NCBI GenBank assembly: GCA_964580575.1 | Contig: CAZOLJ010000038.1 | Coordinates: forward strand, 1-44,028 | DNA length: 44,028 bases | Source: CAVPDE01 sp964580575 | GTDB lineage: Bacteria; Desulfobacterota; DSM-4660; Desulfatiglandales; HGW-15 | Direction of reading: 5' to 3' | Part shown: in pieces, positions 1-7,849 of the stretch | Layout: every line of letters starts with the position of its first letter | Position numbering within the stretch: the first letter of the stretch is position 1 | Translations under genes and position numbers: made by a program | Notes under the pieces: model-generated | Told to the model about the DNA's origin: nothing | Seen by the model: the letters and a program-made list of their open reading frames with translations, nothing else | Database searches by the model: none

Positions 1-543
1 GCCAGCCTCAAGCCGGAGGGTCGCGCCGCCGTGGTGCTCGACACCGGCGCAGCCTCGCGCGGCTCAGGCAATGCCAACACTAACAAGGAAAAAGACGTGC
101 GCCGCTGGTTCGTGGAGCAGGACCTCATTGAGGGCGTCATCTACTTGCCGGAAAATCTTTTCTACAACACCACCGCCCCAGGCATCATCCTAATACTTAA
201 CCGGGCCAAACCGAAGGAGCGAAAGGAAAAGCACTTTCTGCTTAACGCCAGCCGCGACTTCACCAAGGGCGACCCGAAAAACTACATCTCCGACGATGCC
301 ATCCGCCGCATCGCCGACACCTTCATCGCGTGGAAGGAAGTGGAGAAGTATTCGCGCATCGTCAGCCGCGAGGATATTGCCAAGAACGATTTCAACATCT
401 CGCCCAGCCGTTACATTCACACGGGCGAAGCGGACGAATACCGGCCGATTGCGGAGATTGTGGAGGAGTTGGACGTGCTGGACTCCGAAGGCGCCGAGAC
501 AAACGCGGCCCTGAAAAACGTCCTCAAGGTTTTGCATGTCTGA
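1..543 (+). CDS. hsdM: Type I restriction-modification methyltransferase subunit HsdM (3' part)
   Basis: This is the C-terminal part of the DNA adenine methyltransferase subunit of a type I restriction system; the reading frame is open from base 1, so the start lies outside the window. The visible protein begins with LKPEGRAAVVLD, typical of the late N6-MTase fold, followed by YLPENLFYNTTAPGIILIL, the conserved HsdM stretch around the 'NTTAPG.I.IL' strand, and an 'FNISPSRYI' motif near the C-terminus. The last 8 bases overlap hsdS, which starts at 536, so the two are translationally linked. HsdM binds S-adenosylmethionine and, together with HsdS, methylates the recognition site. With hsdR broken downstream, this subunit may now act only as an orphan methylase (inference). 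Confidence 0.93.
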   Translation, partial: ASLKPEGRAAVVLDTGAASRGSGNANTNKEKDVRRWFVEQDLIEGVIYLPENLFYNTTAPGIILILNRAKPKERKEKHFLLNASRDFTKGDPKNYISDDAIRRIADTFIAWKEVEKYSRIVSREDIAKNDFNISPSRYIHTGEADEYRPIAEIVEELDVLDSEGAETNAALKNVLKVLHV

Positions 544-1861
544 AATGCACGAAGTCGCCTCAAATGAACTCGGTGATCTTCCGGTGGACTGGCCAGTCCA
601 GCGGTTCGACTCCCTTTTTGCCGTGCAGCAAGGGAAGCAAGTCTCCAAGACGAATCGCATCGGCGAAAACCAGCGTCCTTTCCTACGCACCAAGAATGTC
701 TATTGGGGTGAACTCGACTTGACGGACCTCGACGAGATGCACTTCACCGAAGCGGATGAAAAACGGCTGGCTCTGCATCCCGGCGACCTGCTTGTGTGCG
801 AGGGCGGTGACATCGGGCGAACCGCCATTTGGAACGGTGCACTGCCTCGCTGCTACTACCAAAACCATCTCCACCGCGCCCGTCTGAGGGACAAAGGCGC
901 TGCGGATTCTCAGTTCGCGCTCTATTGGCTCTGGTATGCGTTTGAGATTGGCAGCGTTTATTTCGGACGCGGCAACGTCACCACGATTCCCAACCTGTCG
1001 CAGCCGAAGCTCTGCGAGCTACCGGTCCCAGTTCCACCCCTCCCCGAGCAGCGGAAGATCGCCGGAGTGTTGGGGGTTGTGCAGCGGGCGATAGAGCAGC
1101 AGGAGCGGCTGCTGGCTCTGACCGCCGAACTGAAAAAGGCGCTCCTGCACCAGCTCTTCACCGCGGGCCTCCGCGGCGAACCCCAAAAACAAACCGAGAT
1201 CGGCCCCATGCCGGAGAGTTGGGAGGTGGTGAAGTTAGGGGACCTGTTCCAGATCAAGCACGGTTTCGCTTTTGACGGTGAGTTCTTCAAGCCAGCCGGC
1301 CGTTATATTCTTCTCACGCCGGGACATTTCTTCGAGTCAGGAGGCTTTCGCGATCAGGCCCAGAAGACGAAATTTTACACTGGAGAGTTTCCGCGCGGAT
1401 ACCTGCTCCAGAAGGGTGCTTTGCTCGTTGTCATGACGGAGCAAAAGGAGGGTCTGCTCGGAAGTTCTCTGATCGTCCCCGAGGGCGAGCGATACCTTCA
1501 CAATCAGCGACTCGGCTTGATTCATGACTTAGACGAAGAACGGTTATCCAATGATTTCCTTTACTATCTGTTCAACACTTCAGCGGTGAGGAAACGCATT
1601 TCCATGACGGCGAGCGGTTCCAAAGTCCGTCACACATCGCCGGGCAAGATTCGCGATGTGTGGGTGGCATTGCCATCCTTGGAGGAACAATGCGAGTCGG
1701 TAAGGGTCTTGGAGGCAGTTGACCAGAAGCTCGCGGTCACAGCTCGCAAGCACGCCACCCTCACCGCCCTGTTCCGTACGCTGCTGCACCAGTTGATGAC
1801 AGCGCGGATTCGGGTCCACGATCTCGACCTGTCAGATTTGGAAACGGCGTTGAAGGAGTAG
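536..1861 (+). CDS. hsdS: Type I restriction-modification specificity subunit HsdS
   Basis: HsdS recognises the two halves of the bipartite target and bridges HsdM and HsdR. The 441-residue protein shows the usual two-repeat plan: target-recognition domain 1 (about residues 15-165), the conserved PPLPEQRKIAGVL motif and a helical spacer (about 165-215), then a second target-recognition domain starting near residue 224 (MPESWEVVKLGDLF) and ending in a second 'PSLEEQ' helical repeat. Length is normal for the family. The ATG at 536 overlaps hsdM by 8 bases. No frameshift is visible, so DNA recognition is probably intact even though hsdR is not. Confidence 0.93.
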   Translation: MSEMHEVASNELGDLPVDWPVQRFDSLFAVQQGKQVSKTNRIGENQRPFLRTKNVYWGELDLTDLDEMHFTEADEKRLALHPGDLLVCEGGDIGRTAIWNGALPRCYYQNHLHRARLRDKGAADSQFALYWLWYAFEIGSVYFGRGNVTTIPNLSQPKLCELPVPVPPLPEQRKIAGVLGVVQRAIEQQERLLALTAELKKALLHQLFTAGLRGEPQKQTEIGPMPESWEVVKLGDLFQIKHGFAFDGEFFKPAGRYILLTPGHFFESGGFRDQAQKTKFYTGEFPRGYLLQKGALLVVMTEQKEGLLGSSLIVPEGERYLHNQRLGLIHDLDEERLSNDFLYYLFNTSAVRKRISMTASGSKVRHTSPGKIRDVWVALPSLEEQCESVRVLEAVDQKLAVTARKHATLTALFRTLLHQLMTARIRVHDLDLSDLETALKE

Positions 1862-1867
1862 AAGCCT

Positions 1868-1981
1868 GTGCGCGCACCCACCGAACACAAAACCGTCCAG
1901 GCCCGCATTCTCGCCTGCGCCCAGGAAATCGACGGCGGGCTTCGGAAACAGTTGTGGGAAAAAGCGGAGGTGGCAGCATGA
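1868..1981 (+). pseudogene. Duplicated 5' end of hsdR (vestige)
   Basis: Starting with GTG six bases after the hsdS stop, a 37-codon frame begins VRAPTEHKTVQARILAC. This closely matches the start of the hsdR copy at 2995 (MPAPSEQKTVQARILAY). The DNA match covers roughly the first 60 bases and is nearly perfect over the central KTVQARILA codons. After about residue 20 the match stops, and the frame ends in TGA overlapping the rhuM ATG at 1978. I read this as what is left of the original hsdR start after rhuM was inserted, or after a duplication; the two partial copies flank rhuM. It cannot encode a working HsdR. Confidence 0.7.
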
Positions 1982-2991
1982 GCGACGACCCTCGCACCGA
2001 TTCAGAGGTAATTCTCTATCAGACAGAGGACGGCAAAAGCCGCTTGCAAGTGCGTTTCTCGGGCGAGACGGTGTGGTTGACGCAAAACCAGATGGCCGAG
2101 TTGTTCCAGACAACCAAGCAGAACGTCAGCCTGCACATCAAAAACACCTTTGCTGAGAAGGAGTTAAGCGAGAAGTCAGTAGTCAAGGAATTCTTGACAA
2201 CTGCTGGTGATGGCAAGAACTACCAGACCCGGTTTTACAGCCTCGACGTGATCATCTCGGTCGGCTACCGGGTCAAGTCGCACCGGGGCACGCAGTTCCG
2301 AATCTGGGCGACCCAGAGGCTGCGAGAATACATCGTCAAGGGCTTTGCGCTCGACGACGAACGGCTGAAGCGGGTCGGAGGCGGGAACTATTTCGAAGAA
2401 CTGCTGGCGCGCATCCGCGATATCCGGTCGTCGGAAAAGGTCTTCTGGCGGAAGGTTCTGGACATCTACGCCACGAGCATAGACTACGACCCAGGCGTAG
2501 AGGCATCGCAGCTTTTCTTCGCCACGGTGCAGAACAAAATGCACTGGGCGGCGCACGGTCAGACCGCCGCTGAGGTTATTCACTGCCGGGCCGACGCATC
2601 GAAGCAGAATATGGGGATGACGAACTGGATTGGCACGAAGCCCAGCCGGGATGAGGCGGTGGTAGCCAAGAACTACCTGACGCCAGAGGAGCTCGATGTC
2701 CTCAATCGGATCGTGGCGGCCTATCTCGAATTCGCCGAGCTGCAGGCCTTGAACCGGAAGCCGATGTACATGAAGGACTGGATCGTGAAACTGGAAGATT
2801 ACCTGCGTCTGAGCGACCGGGATATTCTCACCCACGTAGGGACGGTGTCGCATGAGGAGGCGGTACGCAAGGCGGAGCTGGAGTTTGAGAAGTACCGGCA
2901 GCAACAGCTTGCCCTGCCATCGCCGGTGGAAAAGGATTTTGAGGCGGCCGTAAAGAAACTGCCCAAGCCGCGTCCGAAGAAGAAAGGCTGA
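1978..2991 (+). CDS. rhuM: RhuM family protein
   Basis: This 337-residue protein resembles the RhuM family (named from Salmonella SPI-3). Members are often found as cargo inside type I restriction loci; biochemical function is unknown. Family hallmarks visible are the N-terminal winged-helix-like segment with VWLTQNQMAELFQ, the 'YSLDVIISVGYRVKS.RG..FR.WAT..LREYI.KGF.LD..RL' block at about residues 85-130, and a charged C-terminus. I chose the ATG at 1978 (MSDDPRTD) because GGAGGTGGC precedes it; an in-frame GTG at 1954 is also possible. It ends 3 bases before the hsdR start. It is flanked by partial copies of the hsdR start, suggesting it is an insertion. Confidence 0.85.
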   Translation: MSDDPRTDSEVILYQTEDGKSRLQVRFSGETVWLTQNQMAELFQTTKQNVSLHIKNTFAEKELSEKSVVKEFLTTAGDGKNYQTRFYSLDVIISVGYRVKSHRGTQFRIWATQRLREYIVKGFALDDERLKRVGGGNYFEELLARIRDIRSSEKVFWRKVLDIYATSIDYDPGVEASQLFFATVQNKMHWAAHGQTAAEVIHCRADASKQNMGMTNWIGTKPSRDEAVVAKNYLTPEELDVLNRIVAAYLEFAELQALNRKPMYMKDWIVKLEDYLRLSDRDILTHVGTVSHEEAVRKAELEFEKYRQQQLALPSPVEKDFEAAVKKLPKPRPKKKG

Positions 2992-2994
2992 GCC

Positions 2995-4680
2995 ATGCCT
3001 GCACCCAGTGAACAAAAAACCGTCCAGGCCCGCATTCTCGCCTACGCTGGAGAGATCGGCTGGAGGTATGTTTCGCGTGGGGAGGCAGAAGAACGGAGAG
3101 GGTTTGACCCGGACGGCGCCACGCCCGAGGACCGGGCGCGGACGGCATCGCTCTACTTCGGGGACCTGCTCCATGCTCAGGTGCGCGCGTTTAATCCGAA
3201 GTACAAAGAAGCTCAAGGTGCGCTGGTGGGAGAGTTTGCGCGGCTCAACGCGGACATCGCCGGCAACCGCGACTTCCTCACTTACCTGCGCAACCAGGGA
3301 AAATTGTTCTGCGCAGAGGAGAACCGGGAGCTGGACCTGATGCTCATTGATTACGGCGACTTCGCACGCCAACGCGAAGCGTGGCGCAATGTGTATGAGG
3401 TGACGGAAGAGTTTTACGTCCACAACGGCCGCTACGGGACGCGGGAGGACGTGGTGTTCCTCATCAACGGAATCCCGGTGCTGGTCATCGAGTGCAAGAA
3501 CGCGAGCAAGGATGAGGCCATCGCGCTAGCGGTGGATCAGCTCCGCCGTTACCACGCGGAGACGCCGGAGGTGATGGTGCCGGAGATGATCTTCACCGCC
3601 ACGGAAGCGATCGGCTTCGCCTACGGGGTTACCTGGAACACGGTGCGGCGAAACATTCTCAGCTGGAAGCACGAGGAGGCCGGCAACCTCGAAGCCAAGG
3701 TGAAGAGCTTCTGCGAAGTAAAGCAGGTGCTGCGCTTCCTGAAGGATTTCATCCTCTTCGCGGAGAAAGAGGAGGAGCTGCAGAAGTTCGTCCTGCGGCA
3801 GCATCAGATGGGCGGGGCGGACAGGGTGGTGGCACGCGCGCTCGACCCGCAACGCTCCCGTGGCCTGGTCTGGCATACGCAGGGCAGCGGCAAGACCTAT
3901 ACGATGATTAAGGCGTCGGAGATGCTCTTCAAAGCGCCCGAGGCGGAGAAGCCGACCATCCTGCTAATGATCGACCGGAACGAGCTGGAAGATCAAATGC
4001 TCAAGAATCTCGCGTCAGTGGGCTTGGGTAACGTTGCGCACGCCAACAGCATCGCGGTTTTGAACCGGCTGCTCCGGGAAGATTACCGGGGCATCATCGT
4101 GACGATGATCCACAAGTTCCGCGATATGCCGGCGAACCTGAACCTGCGGAAGAACATTTACGTACTCATTGACGAAGCGCACCGGACAACGGGCGGCGAC
4201 CTGGGCAACTTCCTGATGGCCGGTCTGCCCAACGCCACGTTCATCGGCTTCACCGGCACGCCGGTGGACAAGACGGTCTATGGCCAAAGTAACCGCTACC
4301 GTCGAGGCCCTCTTCATCCTGCTGCAGAAGAGTTTTCGCCCATGAGTGCGTGGAGCGACAAAAAGGAGTTCAAAGCCCGCGTGCTCGAATGGGCCGCGAA
4401 GCTCGGTGTAAAGGCCGGCGCGATGCATGTGCGCCCGATGCGCCGAAAGTGGGCATCCTGCTCCACAACGGGGACGCTCAGTTTCAATGATGAAATCCTT
4501 GGGCTGGACCGGGAGCTTGGCGATTATGTGATCGTCCATGAGTTACTGCACTTTTCCGTTCCAAACCATGGCCGCCTGTGGAAGAGCCTGATGCGAGCAC
4601 ACCTGGGTGACTATGAGAAGTTAGAAGCGAGACTGAAACGGAGCAGCAGACATGATTTCTATATGTCCAGCACACTGTAG
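2995..4680 (+). CDS. Truncated HsdR fused in frame to a YgjP-type metallopeptidase
   Basis: Residues 1 to about 430 are the front of a type I restriction endonuclease subunit: nuclease motif VLVIECKNA (about 161-169), Walker A TQGSGKT (about 295-301), DEAH box IDEAHRT (about 392-398) and helicase motif III FTGTP (about 419-423). HsdR normally runs to about 1000 residues; the second motor domain and C-terminus are missing. After ...DKTVYGQ the sequence leaves HsdR, and from Met450 it is a YgjP/DUF45-type zinc metallopeptidase: RPMRRKWASCS, then HELLH with His515, Glu516, His519 and a third His at 525. In another frame just before the junction (4289-4345) there is a short tail ending TGA that overlaps the Met450 ATG. 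This suggests an internal hsdR deletion that shifted the frame into the next gene. Loss of restriction activity is inferred. Confidence 0.8.
   Translation: MPAPSEQKTVQARILAYAGEIGWRYVSRGEAEERRGFDPDGATPEDRARTASLYFGDLLHAQVRAFNPKYKEAQGALVGEFARLNADIAGNRDFLTYLRNQGKLFCAEENRELDLMLIDYGDFARQREAWRNVYEVTEEFYVHNGRYGTREDVVFLINGIPVLVIECKNASKDEAIALAVDQLRRYHAETPEVMVPEMIFTATEAIGFAYGVTWNTVRRNILSWKHEEAGNLEAKVKSFCEVKQVLRFLKDFILFAEKEEELQKFVLRQHQMGGADRVVARALDPQRSRGLVWHTQGSGKTYTMIKASEMLFKAPEAEKPTILLMIDRNELEDQMLKNLASVGLGNVAHANSIAVLNRLLREDYRGIIVTMIHKFRDMPANLNLRKNIYVLIDEAHRTTGGDLGNFLMAGLPNATFIGFTGTPVDKTVYGQSNRYRRGPLHPAAEEFSPMSAWSDKKEFKARVLEWAAKLGVKAGAMHVRPMRRKWASCSTTGTLSFNDEILGLDRELGDYVIVHELLHFSVPNHGRLWKSLMRAHLGDYEKLEARLKRSSRHDFYMSSTL
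4342..4680 (+). CDS. YgjP-like (DUF45/SprT-type) metallopeptidase, probable original gene
   Basis: The ATG at 4342 is in frame with the longer hsdR fusion and probably marks the native start of a 112-residue protein beginning MSAWSDKKEFKARVLEWAAK. It carries the family's KWASCS strand and the zinc-binding HELLH helix followed by a distal His (VPNHGRLW). Small proteins of this family commonly sit immediately downstream of hsdR in type I loci; their role there is not established. The TGA of the presumed old hsdR frame (4343-4345) overlaps the ATG in an ATGA arrangement, supporting an originally separate cistron. It may be made alone, as the fusion, or both. Confidence 0.6.
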   Translation: MSAWSDKKEFKARVLEWAAKLGVKAGAMHVRPMRRKWASCSTTGTLSFNDEILGLDRELGDYVIVHELLHFSVPNHGRLWKSLMRAHLGDYEKLEARLKRSSRHDFYMSSTL

Positions 4681-4731
4681 ACGCTAGATGGGTTTTCTGA
4701 TATGGTAGTTGCTGGCTTTTGGGGGTCATAA

Positions 4732-5478
4732 ATGACTGAATACCCGATTTTGCGAAACGCTCCAATAACAGAAGCTCTTATCGATTTCCGAATCAAAATC
4801 AAGGATGGGTTTGATGCCGGGCAGATTGAGGCGCTGTACGATGTCATTTCCGGCCAATACCCTGACAAAAAAGCTCGACACCGCCTGCAAGGTAGATTCG
4901 AATTCAAGCAAGGGGAGAAGCCTGTTTCATTAAGCGCTGAAACAGTCGAGGGGTATATTTTCACATCTGCCGATAAGAAGCAGGTATTTCAGGCGAGAAT
5001 CGACGGATTCACCTTCAACAGGCTAAAGCCTTACGACAGATGGGAAACCCTCCGTGAAGAAGCGCAGAGGTTGTGGCATTTGTTCAGGGATTTGATTTCT
5101 TCGGAGATCGTGAGAGTGGGTCTACGGTATATCAACAAATTCGATATTCCTCTGTTTCCTCAACCTCTTCGTGATTTCAATGAATACTTGACCGCTGCGC
5201 CGATCGTTCCTGAAGGCCTACCTCAAGGCGTCAGCAGCTTCTTGACGCGCGTTGTCATTCAGAATCAGGAAATCGACGCGGCAGCAATCATCACCCAAGC
5301 CTTCGAGCAGATCATTGATCCAAAATTTATTCCGATTATATTGGATATTGACGCCTTTAAGCAGAAAGACCGGATTGGCGAAGAAGAGGCATGGCAAGCC
5401 CTTGAAGATCTAAGACTTTTTAAGAACGCGATATTTTTCTCTAGCATAACAGAGAGAACGAAGGAGTTGTTCAAATGA
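4732..5478 (+). CDS. TIGR04255 family protein
   Basis: This 248-residue soluble protein carries the signature of the sporadically distributed TIGR04255 family: RNAPITEALIDFRI at residues 8-21, a central stretch 'DGFTFNRLKPYDRWETL' (about 95-112) and 'SSEIVRVGLRYINKFDIP' (about 121-140). The function of the family is unknown; members occur patchily and commonly with a small downstream partner gene, as here. It is the first gene of a three-gene cassette: its TGA overlaps the next ATG (ATGA at 5475-5478). Base composition is lower in GC than the restriction genes before it, which fits separate acquisition. A role in defence or as a toxin-antitoxin-like pair is a guess based on position and distribution. 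Confidence 0.8.
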   Translation: MTEYPILRNAPITEALIDFRIKIKDGFDAGQIEALYDVISGQYPDKKARHRLQGRFEFKQGEKPVSLSAETVEGYIFTSADKKQVFQARIDGFTFNRLKPYDRWETLREEAQRLWHLFRDLISSEIVRVGLRYINKFDIPLFPQPLRDFNEYLTAAPIVPEGLPQGVSSFLTRVVIQNQEIDAAAIITQAFEQIIDPKFIPIILDIDAFKQKDRIGEEEAWQALEDLRLFKNAIFFSSITERTKELFK

Positions 5479-5987
5479 GCGTGGCCTTGCAGTGTATAGG
5501 CTTTGATTGCGCAAGTTATTTGACCTGGCCAAGCAGTGAGGGTATTGACCGCAACTCGTCAAGGAAGATCCTTAAGAATGTACGTGACGAGATAACCAAA
5601 TTGCGGGGATCTGAGTCCATTACGTTCGGTCGGCCCCTATATGAGGTTCACAGTTCATTACTGGATGTTTATAGAGAATGCTCATGTGCGGATTGGGATG
5701 GTTATGGCGCAGCCGCAATTACTCCCGAAGCTTATGAGGAAGCAAAGAGAATAATCGATCTGTTGCCGTCTTCAATACAAATGCCGGAAATCGTTGCTGA
5801 ACCGACTGGCGAGGTAGGCTTCGAGTGGCGCAGAGGGCGGGGGCGCATATTTGTAATAAGCATTGATGGTCGGCACAAGATCACCTACGCGGGTTTGTTT
5901 GATGGGAACAAGACACATGGAACCGAATACTTTGGAGAAACGCTTCCCGCGGCAGTCATCGAGCATCTCAGAAGATTGTATTCTTAG
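5475..5987 (+). CDS. Conserved hypothetical partner of the TIGR04255 protein
   Basis: This 170-residue soluble protein overlaps the TIGR04255 gene by four bases, so the two are probably translated together. The N-terminal ~60 residues are variable-looking. The C-terminal part has a recognisable conserved core, CADWDGYGAAAITPEAYEEA followed by 'PSSIQMPEIVAEPTGEVGFEWRRG' and a predicted beta-rich end with 'EYFGETLPAAVIEHLRRL'. I have seen this 'DWDGYGA..' domain as an unnamed companion of TIGR04255 proteins, but I know no function for it. There are no membrane segments and no enzyme motif I can name. Confidence 0.75.
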   Translation: MSVALQCIGFDCASYLTWPSSEGIDRNSSRKILKNVRDEITKLRGSESITFGRPLYEVHSSLLDVYRECSCADWDGYGAAAITPEAYEEAKRIIDLLPSSIQMPEIVAEPTGEVGFEWRRGRGRIFVISIDGRHKITYAGLFDGNKTHGTEYFGETLPAAVIEHLRRLYS

Positions 5988-5996
5988 AGGTGAGCC

Positions 5997-6362
5997 TTGA
6001 GTCACGTCGACGCCGCCGAAATACTGGCGCGATACATATACTTCAGGAATCAGTATAGGCCCTCAGATTACACGGTAAAGTATTCTGCTTTCATGCCGCC
6101 GGCAGATAAGCGGCTATCCGTATTCCGCACTTCGGGACTAAGTGAAGACGCTATATGGGAACTTGGTGGGTCCCTGCGAACACAGTCTCTGCTGGGCCGT
6201 GCGGATATTGCTGCTGCAGTCGCCAGTGATGTAGGATTAGCGATTGAAGCAGATGACATACCCCATCGACATGCCAATATCGTTGGCTGGCCGGATGATC
6301 AATCAGCAGTAAAACTGAAAGCTCTGGAACTATCCGAACGAGCCCATCTTAGCCTCAGATAA
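5997..6362 (+). CDS. Hypothetical protein, third gene of the TIGR04255 cassette
   Basis: This 121-residue protein starts with a TTG codon preceded by GAGGTGAGCC, ten bases after the previous stop. It has no recognised domain. Visible features are 'RYIYFRNQYRPSDYTVKYSAF' near the N-terminus, an Arg-rich middle (SLRTQSLLGRADIAAA) and a small C-terminal block with 'RHANIVGWPDD', which reads like a short conserved family in which a product of gene two is partnered. Spacing and direction put it in the same transcript as the two preceding genes. A regulatory or chaperone role for the cassette is possible but unsupported. Confidence 0.65.
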   Translation: MSHVDAAEILARYIYFRNQYRPSDYTVKYSAFMPPADKRLSVFRTSGLSEDAIWELGGSLRTQSLLGRADIAAAVASDVGLAIEADDIPHRHANIVGWPDDQSAVKLKALELSERAHLSLR

Positions 6363-6472
6363 GCTGTGAACTCTTCTGGAAACCCGGGGGAAATCACCTC
6401 TGCGAGCTAACAGGGGAAGGCTGCTACGGTCTCGTGGAAATATGCAAACGACCTTAAGAGGAGGGAAAGGAC

Positions 6473-6868
6473 ATGGCAAAGGCGATGAAGATGAAACAGC
6501 TGAGCTTTACACTGCCCAACAGGATCGGGTTGCTTTCGGAGCTGTCCTCTTTCCTCACCGCGGCAAAGATCAACATCGAGGCCATATGCGCGTACGGAAT
6601 GGGCGACGAGGGTTATTTCATGATCGTCACCGACAACAACGCCAAAGCCAGGAAGGTGATCTCCCAGATGGGAGCCGAGGTGAAGGTGGAAGAGGTGATC
6701 GCCGCTGAGATGCCAAACAAGGTGGGACAATTGCGGCAAGTGGCAAAGCAAATCTCGGATGCGGGGGTGGACATTCACTATGTCTATGGAAGTCCGGTGA
6801 GAGGGAAAATGACGGCGATTGTCAAGACGGCGGATGACAAAAAAGCCATGAAAGCGCTGAACAAATAA
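6473..6868 (+). CDS. ACT domain-containing protein
   Basis: This 131-residue protein consists of two tandem ACT domains and nothing else. ACT domains bind small ligands, usually amino acids, and regulate enzymes. Domain 1 (about residues 7-70) opens with QLSFTLPNRIGLLSELSSFL, where the 'N..G.L' turn is the usual ligand-binding site. Domain 2 (about 72-131) repeats it with EMPNKVGQLRQVAKQISDAG. A strong Shine-Dalgarno (AAGAGGAGGG) lies 8 bases before the ATG. It stands alone, outside the hsd island, and probably marks the return to core chromosome. Stand-alone tandem ACT proteins are common in Desulfobacterota; the ligand is unknown. Confidence 0.85.
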   Translation: MAKAMKMKQLSFTLPNRIGLLSELSSFLTAAKINIEAICAYGMGDEGYFMIVTDNNAKARKVISQMGAEVKVEEVIAAEMPNKVGQLRQVAKQISDAGVDIHYVYGSPVRGKMTAIVKTADDKKAMKALNK

Positions 6869-6930
6869 ATCCCGGGATTTTAGGTTGCCGCCAAAGGCGC
6901 GATGGGTCTATGGGCTGTACCGATGGGGTT

Positions 6931-7050
6931 TCAGGCTTCAACCATTTCGGCTTGCCAGGTGCACTGAATGCAATTCTTTACGGACTGATAGGCCGGGCAT
7001 TTGTCTGCATAAACAGCAAGAGCCCGCTCGGCCTTAAAATGCCAATTCAT
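6931..7050 (-). CDS. Small cysteine-containing protein (39 aa)
   Basis: On the minus strand, 14 bases after the SIMPL gene stop, a 39-codon frame reads MNWHFKAERALAVYADKCPA and continues with NCIQCTWQAEM. It has three cysteines (18, 27 and 30), including a CxxC, and an amphipathic N-terminal half that looks like real protein, not like chance translation. No clear Shine-Dalgarno is seen, so it may be translationally coupled to the SIMPL gene, or it may be a remnant. I do not recognise the family. Metal or Fe-S binding is only suggested by the cysteines. Confidence 0.4.
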   Translation of the reverse strand: MNWHFKAERALAVYADKCPAYQSVKNCIQCTWQAEMVEA

Positions 7051-7064
7051 TTGACGCGTTCGTA

Positions 7065-7745
7065 TTAGTTCACTTCAAACGTGACATGCACTTCGACTTG
7101 AACGGGGATCTCGCCCACGGCGATGGGTGTTCTTACGGCTGCAGGGGCTGCGTCACGCATCACAATCGTGGGATGCTCTCTGGAATCATAGGTGATCTTC
7201 AAAATCCGCTTGATGGTCATGCCGGCCGCTTTTGCGAGAGCCTCAGCGTCCCTCATGGCACGCTTGAGGGCCTCGAGGCTGGCTTCCTTTCTCAGGTCTT
7301 CTTCTTTGTCGTTGCTGAAGCTCAGGTTCCCGATGCGGCTCACCCCCGCCTCGGCCGCGTCGTCAATGAAAGAGCCGGTTTTGTCGAGATCTTTTGACTC
7401 AAGGACAACGGTGTTTCGCACCCTGTATCCGATGACGCGCTCGGTCTTTTCATAAACCGGAGAGAGGCCAAAACCGGTGGTCCTCAATTTGGTGTCCTTG
7501 TCGGAAACCTTCTTGAGGGCGGCCAGGACTCTCTCGGTCCGTTCGGCATTGTCTCTGACTGCGGCTTGGGCTTTTGGGGAGTCGGTTTCGACGGCGAAGG
7601 AGATCGTCACCGTGGTGGGCAGGGCCATCACGGCAGCCCTGCCGGTGATTTCTATGGTAGAGGGCTTGTCCTCGGCGAGGGTCGGCATAGAAACGCCTAG
7701 AAGCAAGAAGAAAGACAGTGAAGCGCCAGCGTATTTATATTTCAT
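7065..7745 (-). CDS. SIMPL domain-containing (DUF541) exported protein
   Basis: This 226-residue protein has a signal peptide (MKYKYAG..SFFLLLGVSMP, cleavage near TLA-ED at about residue 25) followed by a single SIMPL/DUF541 domain. The domain begins ITGRAAVMALPTTVTISFAV and contains the usual 'GFGLSPVYE..' and 'GYRVRNTVVLESKDLDKTGSFIDDAAEAG' blocks. It ends with 'VEVHVTFEVN', a normal C-terminus for the family. DUF541 proteins are periplasmic or envelope-associated and form oligomeric rings in some species; a stress-related role has been proposed. It is probably monocistronic or shares a transcript with the small downstream frame at 6931. Confidence 0.9.
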   Translation of the reverse strand: MKYKYAGASLSFFLLLGVSMPTLAEDKPSTIEITGRAAVMALPTTVTISFAVETDSPKAQAAVRDNAERTERVLAALKKVSDKDTKLRTTGFGLSPVYEKTERVIGYRVRNTVVLESKDLDKTGSFIDDAAEAGVSRIGNLSFSNDKEEDLRKEASLEALKRAMRDAEALAKAAGMTIKRILKITYDSREHPTIVMRDAAPAAVRTPIAVGEIPVQVEVHVTFEVN

Positions 7746-7849
7746 AAAAGAGCTCCCTGTGGGCTTCGGCCGGTTTTCAGATGAAAAGGGTGGAATGGAT
7801 GTCCCTGTTTCTTAATCCGAATAGCCTTTGGTGTCAATCAAGAAAAACC

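Noticed and set aside
2176..3423. A 415-codon minus-strand frame opposite rhuM and hsdR
   Set aside because: Low-complexity shadow of the plus-strand genes, with no start context or motif.
6363..6472. Possible attachment site at the island edge before the ACT gene
   Set aside because: No tRNA end, integrase or direct repeat was found at either side of the island.
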